A stretch of DNA of 64,000 bases from Tolypeutes matacus. Taxonomy: Eukaryota > Chordata > Mammalia > Cingulata > Chlamyphoridae. The notes below the pieces were generated by a model. That model was not told the origin of the DNA, did no database searches, and saw nothing but the letters and a program-made list of their open reading frames with translations. The position numbers and the translations under genes were made by a program. Shown here in pieces: positions 11,761-22,800 of the stretch (positions are counted from its first letter, which is position 1; the number at the start of each line of letters is the position of its first letter). The stretch is from NCBI GenBank assembly GCA_026826555.1, contig JAKSZT010017954.1, positions 3,155,876-3,219,875 of the forward strand, written 5' to 3'.

Positions 11761-13029
11761 GCCCTGGTCTCCTCACCAAGTTCTTTCACCACTGAGAGAC
11801 AGTGGAGGCAGGGGCTTGGTGAGGAGGCCCCATTCCAAGCGAGGAGAAGGTGTTCAGAGAAACGGGGAGGAGAGTCTGGGAGATAGCCCGCTTGTCCTTG
11901 GCCTGGCTGGTTCTCCATTTCACTATGACCGAAGGGGGCCAGGATGTTTGCCATCTTCCCAGGCGGGGTGGGCCTGGCTGTGACTGAGGAGGATAATGGG
12001 GAGCGGGTAAAAGTAGCCCCCCCCCCATGACTCTGGAGTCACACTTGCACCCACAGGCTCCCCAACAGCTCCAACTTCTCCTTTTTCTCCCCTTTGTTCT
12101 CTCTCCCAACAGAGACCTCCCCCCTCACACCACGCACCTCCCTCGCCCCTCCAGGGAGGGCCCTGGAGAAGCCCTCCTCCTCTTCCCCTCAGGCTCAGCA
12201 GCCTTTGGTCCAGCTCTGCCAGCCACCCCAGCCCTCCCAGTGGACTCCAGATGGGTTGTGGGCTTTCCTTTGAAGGAGGGCCGCAGTGATGCTGCCTCCA
12301 CAGGGGGCTCCTTCCCTACTTCTGGGGCCGCAGCCGCCCCACCCCGCAGGGTTGCCACCTCCTTGCCATTGAACCCTCCCAAGGGCCTCACGGTCCTGCC
12401 CAGGATTCGCCCCACCTCACAGCCTCGCCACGCTTGCTGTGCCCTGAGCAGGCCCCAAGGGGGCGCCACACCCCAGCCCTGGGCACCAGGAGGCCTTCGG
12501 GCCAGCCCAGCTGCACCTCCCTGGGGAGGACGGATTATGGAGCCTCAGCCTGGCACCTGGCACTGTGGCTCACAATTCACACAGGCAACCCGGGGCGCTT
12601 TGGGCAGCCCCATTGCATTTCTGCCAATTGCAACTCCATCCCCATCCCTTCATGGCCCCTAACCCCGAGTGAGCTGGCCCAGCCTGGGGAGAGAGTGGAT
12701 ACCAGCATCTGCCAGGGCCACTGCCAGGTCACTCTCTTCTTGCTGGGTGTCCCAGTGCATTCTGGAGAGGAAGTCGTGGAAGTGCGTGGCTTGGGATAAG
12801 GTCTCTTTGCCATCCGACCGAGATGTTTTTTGGCCTGGCTGGAGGCACCCTGAATTTCCACCACCCTGCTACATCCCGGCACCATCTCAGGCAGGTCTGA
12901 CCTGCTCCCAGGTGTCCACGGCACAACCAGGAGCCCTGGAGGGCAGGGCCTGCCACTTCTGAGCTGCTCGCCAGCTTAATAATGTCTTGTAAACAAACTT
13001 GGGTAGCCGGATGCTTGTTGTCATAGTTA

Positions 13030-13210
13030 CACATGCTGGCTTTGGCTTCGGTTTCAAACAGTTCCTGGTTCAAATCCAAGCTCCATGGCTGTGTGACACT
13101 GGATAAGTCACTTACATGCTCTGAGTTTCCGTTTCTTTATTGGTAGAATGGAAGTGACATCACAGACCTGAGGATTATCAGAGGCTGAGTATGGTACCTG
13201 CCACATTATA
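13030..13210 (+). repeat. MIR SINE
   Basis: It has CTGGTTCAAATCC, GGCTGTGTGACACTGGATAA, then TCTGAGTTTCCGTTTC and a low-complexity end, in MIR consensus order. Confidence 0.75.
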
Positions 13211-13784
13211 TTAAAAAAATCATTATTAATATTACTGGACCTGTCCTCCAAGCTAAGAAGGCTGAGCTCCCCAGCCTTCTAGAACACAGAGAAGGGAGAG
13301 GGTTGGAAGGGTTGTTTGGTACCATGCTCATCCCATCAGCGGGGAGACTCAGAACACAGGGTGCTGAGTCAGGCCCTGGGGATGGACCAGGGAATTGAGC
13401 TTTGGTGGGCATGGGATTGTGGCACAGGGTCTGGGCAATCCCTTGTGTGTGTGTGTTTGGAGAGGGGTGCAGAATGTGTGTGACCCAGGCCTTGAGGGGC
13501 TCTGGGGGCCTGGGCAGGGAAGGGCTTCCTCTGTGCCTCACCTATTGCCCGCTGTCTGTCCCTGTCCCCAAGCTGGCTCAGCTGTGCCCCAGCTCTCCTC
13601 TGCATCTCACCCTCGCTTGCCAGGCCCTGAGGATCCTGGCCTCAGGGGCCTCTCCAGCCTTCCAGGCCTCTGGTCCTGCCCTGCCTAAGCTCCCCCATGC
13701 GTCATGGCTTTTGCCCCTGTGTTCCCCCATCTTGAAAACAGGTGCTTTCTACCCCTTTACCTGACTGGTCCCTTCTTGATTTTT

Positions 13785-14130
13785 CTCCCAACTTTTTATT
13801 TTGAACAATGTTAAACCTACAGAAAAGTGCAAGAACAGTTCTGGGCACTCATGTACCCTTCACTAGGTTCCCCAAGTTATGGTCCTGCCACATTTGCACA
13901 TTCTCTCTCTCCCCTCCCTACACACACACTTTTTTTTTTTTTTACCGGGAGGTCCCGGGGGTCGAACTCAGGTCCCTCCATATGGGAGACGGATGCCCAA
14001 CCATCTGAGACACATCCATCTCCACACACACTTTTTTGCAGAACCATTTGAGAGTTAAATGAGATGTCATGACCTGACCGTCGGCTGCTCAATATTTCAC
14101 CCACACCTGCTAAGAACGAGGACATTGTCC
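13785..14130 (-). mobile_element. Old L1M 3' end fragment, split by a SINE
   Basis: Antisense L1M 3' UTR wording before (13785-13930) and after (14038-14130) a DAS SINE. The two parts are collinear with the L1MD/ME 3' end. Confidence 0.55.
13938..14022 (-). repeat. Short DAS-type SINE (monomer)
   Basis: In minus orientation it has a tRNA-like head, a B-box with GGGACC wording and an A tail. It is flanked by near-identical CACACACACTTTTTT-like direct repeats (13923-13937 and 14023-14037). Confidence 0.75.
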
Positions 14131-14264
14131 ATTAGAGGTTCTAGAACTTGAGCAGGGCTGAGTCCTGAGTCCTGGTTGCTGGGTTCCTCAGTGTTCCTGG
14201 GGTCCTCTCAGGCAGCAGGAATGGGGAAGTCTCCCTGGAGGAGGTGGGACTTGGGCTCGGCTTT

Positions 14265-15045
14265 CTTTTCTTTCTAAATTAGACTTTATTTTTTTAGAAC
14301 AGCTTAAGATTTACCAAAAAAATTGAGAAGAGAGGACAGAGAGTTCCCATACAGCCCACACCTAATTTCCCCTATTATTTACATCTCACGTTAGTGTGCT
14401 GCATTCGTTGCAATTAATGAGGCAATGTTGATACATTATCATTAACTGAAGTCCATACATTATTCAGATTTCCTTAGTTTTTACCTAATGTCCTTTTTCT
14501 GTCCCAGGATCTCATCTGGGACATCACATTACATTCAGTCATCACGTCTCCTTAGGCTCCTCTCGGCTGTGACAGTTTCCCACTTTCTATATTTTGATGA
14601 CCTTGCGGTTTTGAGGAGTACTGGTCAGGGAAGTACGATGCCACCCTACTGGGATTCATCTGATGTTTTCCCCATGGTTAGACAGGGGTTATGGGTTTTG
14701 GAGAGGAAGATCACAGAGGTAAACTGCCACTGTCATCACATCCCATCAAGGTATATATTATTAACATGACTTACCACTGCTGACGCTGATCTTCATTACT
14801 CGGCTGAGATGGTGTTTGCCAGGTTTCTCCACTGGTAGGTTACTCTCTATTTCTTCCTTTCTCTGCTGTCCTCTCTGGAGGGAAGTCAGTACGTGCAGCC
14901 CACATGTAAGGAGTGGAGAGTTACGCTGCCCCTCCTTGAGAATGAAGTATCTACGTAAATTATGCACAGAGATTTGTCTCTTCTACCCCACTTATTTATT
15001 CAGTCGTTAATTTATATCAGTATCAGCATGCTGCAGCAGTTCAAG
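14265..15045 (-). mobile_element. Old L1ME-like 3' UTR fragment
   Basis: Contains TTTACCAAAAAAATTGAGAA, GAGAGTTCCCATACAG and TTGATACATTATCATTAACT, all characteristic of antisense L1ME/L1M4 3' UTRs. No open frame. Confidence 0.6.
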
Positions 15046-17434
15046 CCATGGAATTTAAGTCCCGATAAAAAAGGAGCATTGAAAAACAAAAAAGATTCAA
15101 ATCTAGCCACAAAAGCGGCTGTTCCCGGCTCCCCTCACCCTCCAGTGGCTGAGGCAGGGCAGGGCTGCCCTTCCTTGGGGCTGGGCTGGTGGGTGCACCT
15201 GGCAAGAGGGCAAAGATCCCGTAGCTGGACCCAGAGGAGGGGAGGGGTCAGGGATGGTTGCTGTGTGTGGCCAGAGTGGGTGTAGGTGGTGCCCGCTGCA
15301 TCCGAGCTGGGAGGCATGGGAGAGGTGGAAAGGGGGGGGAGTGGGGATCCTGGAGCCAGAGAGGCTGGAAGGGCCCAGGGGAAGGCCAGCCTGGGGGCCG
15401 TCGATCTCCCGGGGGAGGTGTACTATGACCTCTGAATCACCTGGGGTGGGGGCGAGATGGCGTTTAGATACTCATACTCCTAGGTTTTGTCCATGGTCCT
15501 GTCACCACTGACTCACTAGGTACCTGACTGGGAGTCCTCAGTTCTGCCTCCTGATTTCTCTTCCCCTCCCAGTGTATCACTGGAGCTGAGAAAGCTTCTG
15601 TGCAAACTGTTGTCCCCAGTTGTGTGCCTGGGCTGCCTGCGTGGCAGGAAACGCTACTGAGTGCCAGGGTCCTCCATGGTCCCCACCCTTGGGGCAGAGA
15701 GGAAGCAGGCCGGGACAAGGCTGCTTCTGACCCAGGAGCCAGGTGTGCTGCTCTGGGGTCCCAGCTGGCCCTGGGTCTGGGACGCCCCCAATAAAAGCCC
15801 CACCTCCTCTTCCCTGAGGCTCCGTCACCCATCTCAGAGCAGGGCAGCCCCTCCTGTCTCCCCCCTCCAATGAACCTGCCACGCTGCCCCAGTTACCGCC
15901 TTGTAAATTAATTGGACAGGGCAAGCCCTTCCTGGAAAGCCCACCATGCTCCCCGGCACCGACAGGAGAAGACCACGCTCCCGGGCTTGGCACTCGAGGC
16001 CCTTCCTGGTGTGCCCAACTCATTCTCCAGCTCCAGCTCCATCACCCACCTGGCTCCAGACCCCTTAAGCCTGCTTCTCCCCAAAGGTTCCTGGCCTTTG
16101 CACCTGCTGCTCCCCCATGATGGGAAACCCTCTCCCCTTTACAGGCCCCTACACTCTTATTTACCTTCGAGTCTCCACTTCATCTGCCACCTCCTCTGGG
16201 AAGCCCGCCCAGTGCCCCAGGTGGAGGGAACAGTTTTTCCTCCCCAGAGTTTGTTTCTCCTATGCAGGGAGCTCTCTCTTTAGACTTGGGGGCCTTGAGG
16301 GCAGGTGCTCAGTACCTCCTTCGTGAAAGAATACATGCATAAGTAACAAACATAGAGTAGGTCTTGAGGATAAGACCCAGAATCAAACAGGGCTGGGCAT
16401 AAATCCTGGCCTTACTATTCTGGTGGCCTGCAAGGTCCCATCACCTCTCAGAGCCTTAGTTTTCTCACCTGTGGAATGGCCGTGACAGTGTCCCTGCACT
16501 GTTTCATAGTAAGATGAAATAATTTCCTGTCCTATGAAGGCACCTAGCGGAGTGCCTGGCCCGTAGTAGGGGCTCAAAAAAATGTGTGTTGACCAACTTA
16601 CTGGGGTGGTTGGGGAGGGGGTGGGCTGGGCAGGAGTGACTCCTCCATCAGACTAGAGTGTCCTCGGGGACCCCCCAGGCTTTAGGCCCTTTCTGTCTTC
16701 TGCCTTTGGGAAGTTGAAGTAAAGCCACAACCAGTAAAGAGGGCTGCCCTGAAGCAGGGTGGGTGGGAAGGAAGCCTCACGCCTGGGGCCTGGGATGGGG
16801 CAAGAGCTGAGCAGCTGGGTGGGCTGGGGATGGCCAAGGTGATGGTACAGAAGGGGCTGACTTCCTGGGTCCTCAAGGGGCATAGATAGAGCAGGATGGG
16901 ACCACGCCAGCTCCTTGCACAGGGGCTGGGGGCGCTGCTCTGGTGGTCTGGGCTGGTCCTGGTTTCCAGATGCCCCCCAGTGAAGCCCTCTCTTCCCTCT
17001 CCTAGGGCTCGATCCAGGCCCGCTGAAACCACCAGACGGAAGCTGAAATGTCGAAAAACTGTCTCCTCACTCAGCTCCATGCCCCCACTCAGCTCCTCCC
17101 CCTCCTTAGGAGCCCCCCCCCACCCCCTCCCCTGCCCAGCCAGTAGAACCCTAGACAGGGCCAACTCCACTTTCTCCCTCAGCCCATGTGGGGCCCAGCC
17201 TGGGGGCACCACCTGCTCAGCCAGTCTGGCCAGGCCTCCTGTGCAACCACGACTGACATTACCAGCCCCCGGGCCGGAGAGGGGGTGTGGGGGGTGGCCC
17301 ACAAGTGAGCACTGCCAGGCAGAAGGCCAGGGGGCTCCCTGCTCAGTCTGCAGCCCCCAGAAAGCCTCCTTCCAGAACAATCCTGGGAGTTGATGCTCAA
17401 GTGACCTGGTGGCACAAGCTTTACACTCACAGAG
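15046..17434. other. Intergenic, GC-rich, with L2 and MIR relics; no gene
   Basis: About 16065-16325 matches the antisense L2 3' end (GGCCTTTGCACCTGCTGCTC, then the GGAAGCC and CCTTGAGGGCAGG landmarks). About 16378-16590 is a plus-strand MIR ending in the CCTGGCCCGTAGTAGGGGCT landmark. The minus open frame 16682-17443 shows no domain and is probably a GC-content artefact. Confidence 0.6.
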
Positions 17435-17770
17435 GAAGCACATTTTAGGTTTTATGAAATCCCACTGCAGATCCCTTACTGGAGTTTTCAGGTTTTGTAA
17501 TTTATGGCATTGTCTCTTGTTAAAAAGAAACAGGATCTTAACTTCCCCTTGGTGTGCTGGGAGTGTTGTTTGTGGGCCAGGAAGTTAGCGAACTTGTGCA
17601 AAAATAAATAGTTTTGAATCAACTTCCAGCTAAACTAGTTTTTGAGCTAGGAGCAAGGCTAATTCCTTTTGTTCTTCAAAAAGGCTGCATGATCTGATAA
17701 GGATCAAAGGCTGGGTTTGGTGGGGAGGAATGATTTTAAGTTGATACCTTTACACGTCTTAGCTCCAATG
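17435..17770. promoter_or_regulatory. Candidate distal regulatory element upstream of CLDN4
   Basis: A roughly 330-bp A/T-richer island in GC-rich sequence, not resembling any repeat I know. It holds a palindrome-like AAACTAGTTT and a cluster TGATCTGATAAGGATCAAAGG-like (GATA core and TCF-like ATCAAAG). It lies about 3.5 kb upstream of the CLDN4 start. Conservation is inferred only from appearance. Confidence 0.3.
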
Positions 17771-17879
17771 TTGGTTCGCTCCGGCTGCAGCAGGATGGCT
17801 CCGGGTTAGACAGACAGGAGACATTTTCTTTGTCCAGAAACTCCCAGAGACTCCCATGGAGTGGGGGCACAGGGCCAGA

Positions 17880-17925
17880 GGTGTGTGTGCGTGTGTGCGA
17901 TGTGTGGTGTGTATGTATGCAAGAT
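17880..17925. repeat. GT-rich microsatellite, interrupted
   Basis: Short GTGTGTGTGCGTGTGTGCGA-type run with a GTATGTATGC end. Confidence 0.8.
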
Positions 17926-18364
17926 CAGGATTTGCTAAGGCCCCGGGGGCTCTGGGGAGAGGTTTGGAGAAGTCCTAGGTCCTGCCTGGTGTAAGTGGGA
18001 CCAGTGGTGAGGGGTGGGTGCCTGGTGCCAGGACCTCCTCCCAATCTGTCCAGCTCCGAGTGTTTTCAACTCCCCACCTCGCTTGCTTCCCATCTCTGTA
18101 GCTGGAGAGGACAGGTGCTCAGGTTCTCATTTTACAAGACAGGAAGTGCAGGCTGGGAGGTGGAACTGCGGTCTGTCCCTGAGGCCACAGGGCTAGTAAG
18201 GTGGCTTCTAAGGGTGGGCAGAGATGGGTAAACTGATCTGGGGGGGAGGGGTGTGTCCTTGGTAAACCCAGCACAACTCTATGGTACAACTCTATTGGGA
18301 AAAGAACGAGAAAATCAATAGGTGCTAATCCTGCCCCTCCAAGCCAAGGTGTCTAATGGCAGAA

Positions 18365-18385
18365 GCATTAAAAGGCTTTTAATGC
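18365..18385. repeat. 21-bp near-perfect palindrome
   Basis: Arms GCATTAAAAG and CTTTTAATGC are exact reverse complements around one central G. Each arm carries an ATTA/TAAT homeodomain-type core. Confidence 0.8.
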
Positions 18386-20555
18386 GTCATGGCAAAAGAA
18401 AGGCTGTCGAAGCTTTTAGGAGAGGGTCCGGCTGAGAGCCAGAGGAATTTCCTTGTCTCTCTCCCATCTTGGGGCTCAGGAAGCCAGCGTGGGGTGCAGA
18501 GCAAGTATCTTGGCTTGCTGGTGTTTTTCCTGTGGCAGTGGGTGGGACTGAGCCAGTGTCTCTTGGCATAAAGCAAGTGTCAACAAATATCTGCTGAGCT
18601 CCACTCATGTGCAAAGCTGCTCACTGCTTCCCCAGCACACCTGGGGACTCTCTGGCTGCCCATCCTGCCCTCCTTCCCACCTGGGTCTCTCCCCCATCCC
18701 CCTTGGGCGCTCTGCTGCTTGATCCTGCCCTGGGCCTTCCCCTATGCCTGGGGCCTGGGCTGGGCTGACAGATAAGGGGATCCTGAGCCAGGAGCTGGGC
18801 CCAGGCCAGAGTGCCCGCCCAATCCTGGGCTCCCTCTCTAAGTCTCAGTTTACTCATCTGAGCAAAGGCAACAAGAGCCCCGCTCTGCCTAGTGACTGGG
18901 TGAGGTCACCTGCAGGAGAGCACTTACTGTCCACAGGAAGGGCCGTTATCTCTGTGGTAGTTCAGCCCACAGCACTTGAGTCCTGATCCCCTGAGCCTCT
19001 AAGGAAAGTCCTGGGAAGGTGTGACCCAGGCATACGTTGTCCGTGTTTGTGCCAGGACGTGTGCGTGTGTATGGGTGGCGGGAGAGTAAAGTTGTGGGAG
19101 AGAGCAGGGAAAGGACAGTAGGGACCCAGGAGAGCAGAAGGCCTTCCTTGGGTCCTTGGTCAAGCATTTATTGAGTACCTGCTGAGTGTCAAGCAGCTGC
19201 TGTGCTGGGCACTGAGGTTGAATACAGAATTGCTTCTGTCCTCCAGGAGCCCCGAGCCTAGTAGGGGAGATAAGCGTGTTCATAGTTCACCACAATACGA
19301 GGCCTCTGCCTCCCCATCTGTAAAATGGGTGGATCGTACTAGCTTGAGCCAGCCCTGTGGTTCGTTAGGCAGCCACCAAATCTGTCTCAGGGGCCTCCTA
19401 CATGCCGAGGGCTCCCAGACAACCCCAACCCAAATTACAGCACCCTTGGGAAGCTCAAGGACAGCACATCTGGGTCAGAACTGGACAGGCAGCCACCCGG
19501 GACGCCAGGCACTGTGCTGGCTAATGCCGGGGACATAGGGACGTTTTCAGGCTCCTGGTCCCTGAGGAGCTCCCCCTGACATGGTGGGGAAACGAGGGGC
19601 TCCCCCTAAACCCAGCTGTGAAGTGCCCTAGCTACTCCGTCACCCCTACAGTGACCCCTTCCTCGTCCCCTCATTGATCCTGGACCCCCTGCCCTGCCTC
19701 TGCCTCCTTTCTGTTTCCAGAGGCACCTTTCTGGAAGGTGTATGGATACTTCTCAGCCTGACACTCAATGCCCTTGCTCATCTCCCTGCCTTTGCGCACA
19801 GCCCAGGGCCAGGCACAGGTGGCTTGGCGACATTTGGGGCAGGAGTGACTCCTGGAGCAGAGTTCTGTGCCCCTCCCCCACATACCCAGTTTCTGGTCAA
19901 ACTGGATTCCTACCTGTTCCCAGAACGAGCCTGTATTTCCCTATGGGTCCCTTTGCACCTGCCATCCCCTCTGCCTGGAAGGCCTCCCCAGTGCCTCACA
20001 CAGCTACAGGGCCCCCATTTGCGGTCGTTTCCCTGTGGCCTCTGCAGCAAGGCCACGAAGGACCCCTCTGCCATCAAGCCGGGCTCTGCCCCCTTCCCTG
20101 CCACGCTCTGTGTTCTTCCTCCCCTTTGAAGTCCCAGGAGACTTTGTACCCACCCTGGCTTAATTGGACGACTCTGTGTGTCTAGCTTTGTGTGTCTTTG
20201 CAGAGTAAACATCTCTTTGCTGGGCTGATGTCCCCAGGGTCTGGGCCCTGACTTGCTCTACATGAACCCCCTGCCCTCCCAGTTCTGACCAAGCAGGCCT
20301 GGCAGGTACAGAGCCCACTGGCCTCCACTTCTGTGGAGCGGGGGAGGCTTGCTTCTCTCTCTGCCCTAAAGTGCACTGCCTCTGGGCCTCCTGCTTTGGC
20401 AGGGCAGAGAAGCCAGGTGATGGTGGTGAGAGATGGAGAGCAGAGGGCAGAACCAGGAGTCCTGGACCTCCAGCTTCTTGGTGTCCAGAAGGAGACCTCA
20501 TCCGGCTAATGCCAAGAAAATTGCTGGTGAGGCCAAATTCAGGGACAGTAGTAGT

Positions 20556-20606
20556 CATGGCCATAATCATAGCCATAACCATAATCATAGCCATAACCAT
20601 AATACC
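20556..20606. repeat. 18-bp short tandem repeat
   Basis: The unit CATAGCCATAACCATAAT occurs twice after a variant first copy beginning CATGGCCATAAT. On the minus strand it reads as alternating Tyr-Gly/Tyr-Asp in an open frame, but nothing suggests translation. Confidence 0.85.
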
Positions 20607-21064
20607 TGCGATGAGGATGATAAGGCCAAGGCCCACGGTAATGACCGGGCTGGGCTGCTCTTCTGATGTTCCCAGGACTCCTTCCTTGCTCCTCTCCCCG
20701 AGGGCCCCAACCCCTGCCACCAGCCCAGCCTGGAACGAGGGAGCACTGGCGGGGGGGTGGTCTCTGGTCCTCAAGCCCTGACCCTGGCTGGGTCTGGCTG
20801 CCCCTCCCTCTGTAATCGACCCAGTGCCCCTGCACTGTGACTCAGTGTCTGTCTCCCAGTTGACCTCAGCCTGGGCCTGGGGGCAGGGGACAGGACAGTT
20901 TCCTCTGAGACTGACTCCCCAGAAGAGTGAGTCAGGGACTCAGGGCTGGGGCCGCAGTAAAGTGCCTTTGTTGGCTATGGCTCAGGAATCCAGCGAAACT
21001 GGTCAGGGGGAGGCCCCAGTGCCCAAAGCCCCTCCCCCTGCTCCCACCCGCTCTGCTGGAGCCA

Positions 21065-21069
21065 TATAA
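21065..21069 (+). promoter_or_regulatory. CLDN4: TATA-like box of CLDN4
   Basis: ATATAA within GCCATATAACC lies about 170 bp upstream of the CLDN4 start codon. This would leave a 5' UTR of roughly 140 nt. It sits in a GC-rich promoter context. Transcription start is inferred, not observed. Confidence 0.5.
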
Positions 21070-21236
21070 CCGCTCCTGCCTGTCGCCAGGAGAACACTGT
21101 GGCAGCTGGCGGCAGGAAGGAACTGGTCTGGTTACTCTGGACTCTGACTGGTTCTGTTTCCAGTGAAAGGCCTCCCCTGCAGAAGCTGGGTGCCCACCTT
21201 AGCGCTTGGCTCCCCGGCACCGTCAGACACTGAGCC

Positions 21237-21866
21237 ATGGCCTCCATGGGGCTGCAGGTGATGGGCATCGCCCTGGCCGTGCTGGGCTGGTTGGGCGCCG
21301 TGCTGTGCTGCGCGCTGCCCATGTGGCGCGTGACGGCCTTCATCGGCAGCAACATCGTCACGTCGCAGACCATCTGGGAGGGCCTGTGGATGAACTGTGT
21401 GGTGCAGAGCACTGGGCAGATGCAGTGCAAGGTGTACGACTCGCTGCTGGCGCTGCCACAGGACCTGCAGGCAGCCCGCGCGCTTGTTGTCGTCTGCATC
21501 ATCGTGGCCGCGCTGGGCGTGCTGCTGTCTGTGGTGGGGGGCAAGTGCACCAACTGCGTGGAGGACGAGAGCTCCAAGGCCAAGATCATGATCGTGGCGG
21601 GTGTGGTGTTCCTGCTGGCCGGGCTGTTGGTGATGATCCCCGTGTCCTGGACGGCCCACAACGTCATCCGCGACTTCTACAACCCGCTGGTGACGGCGGG
21701 CCAGAAGCGTGAGCTGGGCGCCGCGCTCTACATCGGCTGGGCAGCCTCAGGGCTGCTGCTGCTCGGTGGCGCTCTGCTCTGCTGCAACTGTCCCCCGCGC
21801 TCTGACAAGCCCTACTCCGCCAAGTACTCGGCCGCCCGCTCCGCGCCCGCCAGCAACTACGTGTAA
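21237..21866 (+). CDS. CLDN4: Claudin-4, intact single-exon CDS
   Basis: Claudin-4 is a four-pass tight-junction membrane protein that shapes paracellular ion permeability in epithelia. The 209-residue frame is uninterrupted, the length of human CLDN4. Predicted membrane segments are about residues 8-28, 82-102, 117-138 and 162-183. The claudin signature is complete: W30, G49-L50-W51, C54 and C64 in extracellular loop 1. Juxtamembrane C104/C107 and C182/C183/C185 fit palmitoylation sites. The C-terminus SNYV is a PDZ ligand for ZO proteins. Extracellular loop 2 carries NPLVTAG at 149-155, where I recall human having A153 and S154. The start [10 protein letters not shown] is the conserved one. 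CLDN3 is unlikely because its loop 2 differs. METTL27 follows tail to tail about 1.1 kb beyond the CLDN4 poly(A) site, as in human. Confidence 0.98.
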   Translation: MASMGLQVMGIALAVLGWLGAVLCCALPMWRVTAFIGSNIVTSQTIWEGLWMNCVVQSTGQMQCKVYDSLLALPQDLQAARALVVVCIIVAALGVLLSVVGGKCTNCVEDESSKAKIMIVAGVVFLLAGLLVMIPVSWTAHNVIRDFYNPLVTAGQKRELGAALYIGWAASGLLLLGGALLCCNCPPRSDKPYSAKYSAARSAPASNYV

Positions 21867-22789
21867 GGGGCGCCGGCCATCTCTGTTCCAACTGGTTTGG
21901 TTTCTCCTTGGACTGAGCTTGGCAGCCTGCGACCCCAGGAGGACCTCACCACGGGGCTGCTGGCTGCCGGGGGCTGGGTGAGCACGGACTGAGCCTGGCT
22001 GCTGGCCGGCAGCCCCCAGTCCCTTCTGGCCCTCTCTGACACCCTCCCAAGGCCCTACACTAGCAAGGATGGAAGGAAAGAGACCCCTGTTCCACTCTCC
22101 TCTCAAGGACCGGTGGATATAGGCCAGGGGGCAGAAGCAACAGGTTGTGGCAGGGTGGGGGTGCAGGGCTGGCTCCTGCTGGCCGGGACAGCTCAGTCCT
22201 GACCTTGGGTCTGCCTCTGAGCACAGGAGCCGGTAGCCCATCCAGGCCCGTGCTGGCACCGTCCCCTTCTTTGATCTTCCCCACTCCCCCTTCCTGCGTT
22301 TTCTGTGATTCTTTCCAGCTCCTTCTGCTGTACGCACTGTACAGTTGGTGGGTGAGTGGTCACTGAGTGCCGGGGCTATGCTTTGCCCATGGAGACCTGT
22401 GGCCCCCAGACTGGCTGGGGCTTTGTACACCACGAGCACAGACTGGACAGATGGGTTTGGGAAGGGAGGCCCGAAGGTGCTACAAACTGGTTTGGGTGGT
22501 GGCAGGGGAGCGGGCTGCAGGGGCAGGCTGCTCCCCACCCCTTGCCACCCCCACTCCACTGCCTTGGGACTCTCTCCGCCTCACTGGCCTCAGCAAAAGG
22601 CCCCTTGAGCTTGACCATCTTTGAATCCTCTGCCCCCGCCGAGGGCATTGGCCAGCTTGGAGAAGGCAGGGGGCGTGGCCTCGCTCTGACCCTTGCCCTA
22701 GGAAATGTAGGGGCTTTCTTCTGCCTCCTGGGTGGTTTCTGTTTTGTATGTAAGATCTATTCATCACTGTAATTATTATTATTTTCTAC

Positions 22790-22795
22790 AATACA
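22790..22795 (+). terminator. CLDN4: Probable CLDN4 poly(A) signal, variant AATACA
   Basis: AATACA follows an A/T-rich stretch about 930 nt after the stop, which gives a 3' UTR near the usual claudin-4 length. No canonical AATAAA is present in the expected place. AATACA is a known weaker variant hexamer. Confidence 0.55.
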
Positions 22796-22800
22796 TGTGA

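Larger units (their letters stand above)
9841..13029. other. Intergenic, mostly GC-rich, no gene seen
   Basis: Composition shifts from A/T-rich to GC-rich near 10.5 kb. Open frames such as 12027-12662 (+) are long because stops are rare in GC-rich DNA. They lack recognisable domains or repeated splice signals. Contains a SINE tail fragment and a pyrimidine-rich tract listed separately. Confidence 0.6.
17771..21060. other. CLDN4 5' flank, no gene
   Basis: GC-rich sequence with small repeats. About 19150-19270 is an old mammalian interspersed repeat (AGCATTTATTGAGTACCTGC wording). About 19890-20000 resembles an antisense L2 end. Human CLDN4 is reported with alternative upstream noncoding exons; none can be recognised here from sequence alone. 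Confidence 0.55.

Noticed and set aside
16682..17443. 253-codon minus-strand open frame
   Set aside because: Composition-driven; no recognisable family, low-complexity Pro/Gly/Ser content, and other frames over the same DNA are also open.
21747..22559. 270-codon minus-strand open frame opposite the CLDN4 end and 3' UTR
   Set aside because: It is a GC-rich shadow of CLDN4 on the other strand, with no domain and no splice or poly(A) context.
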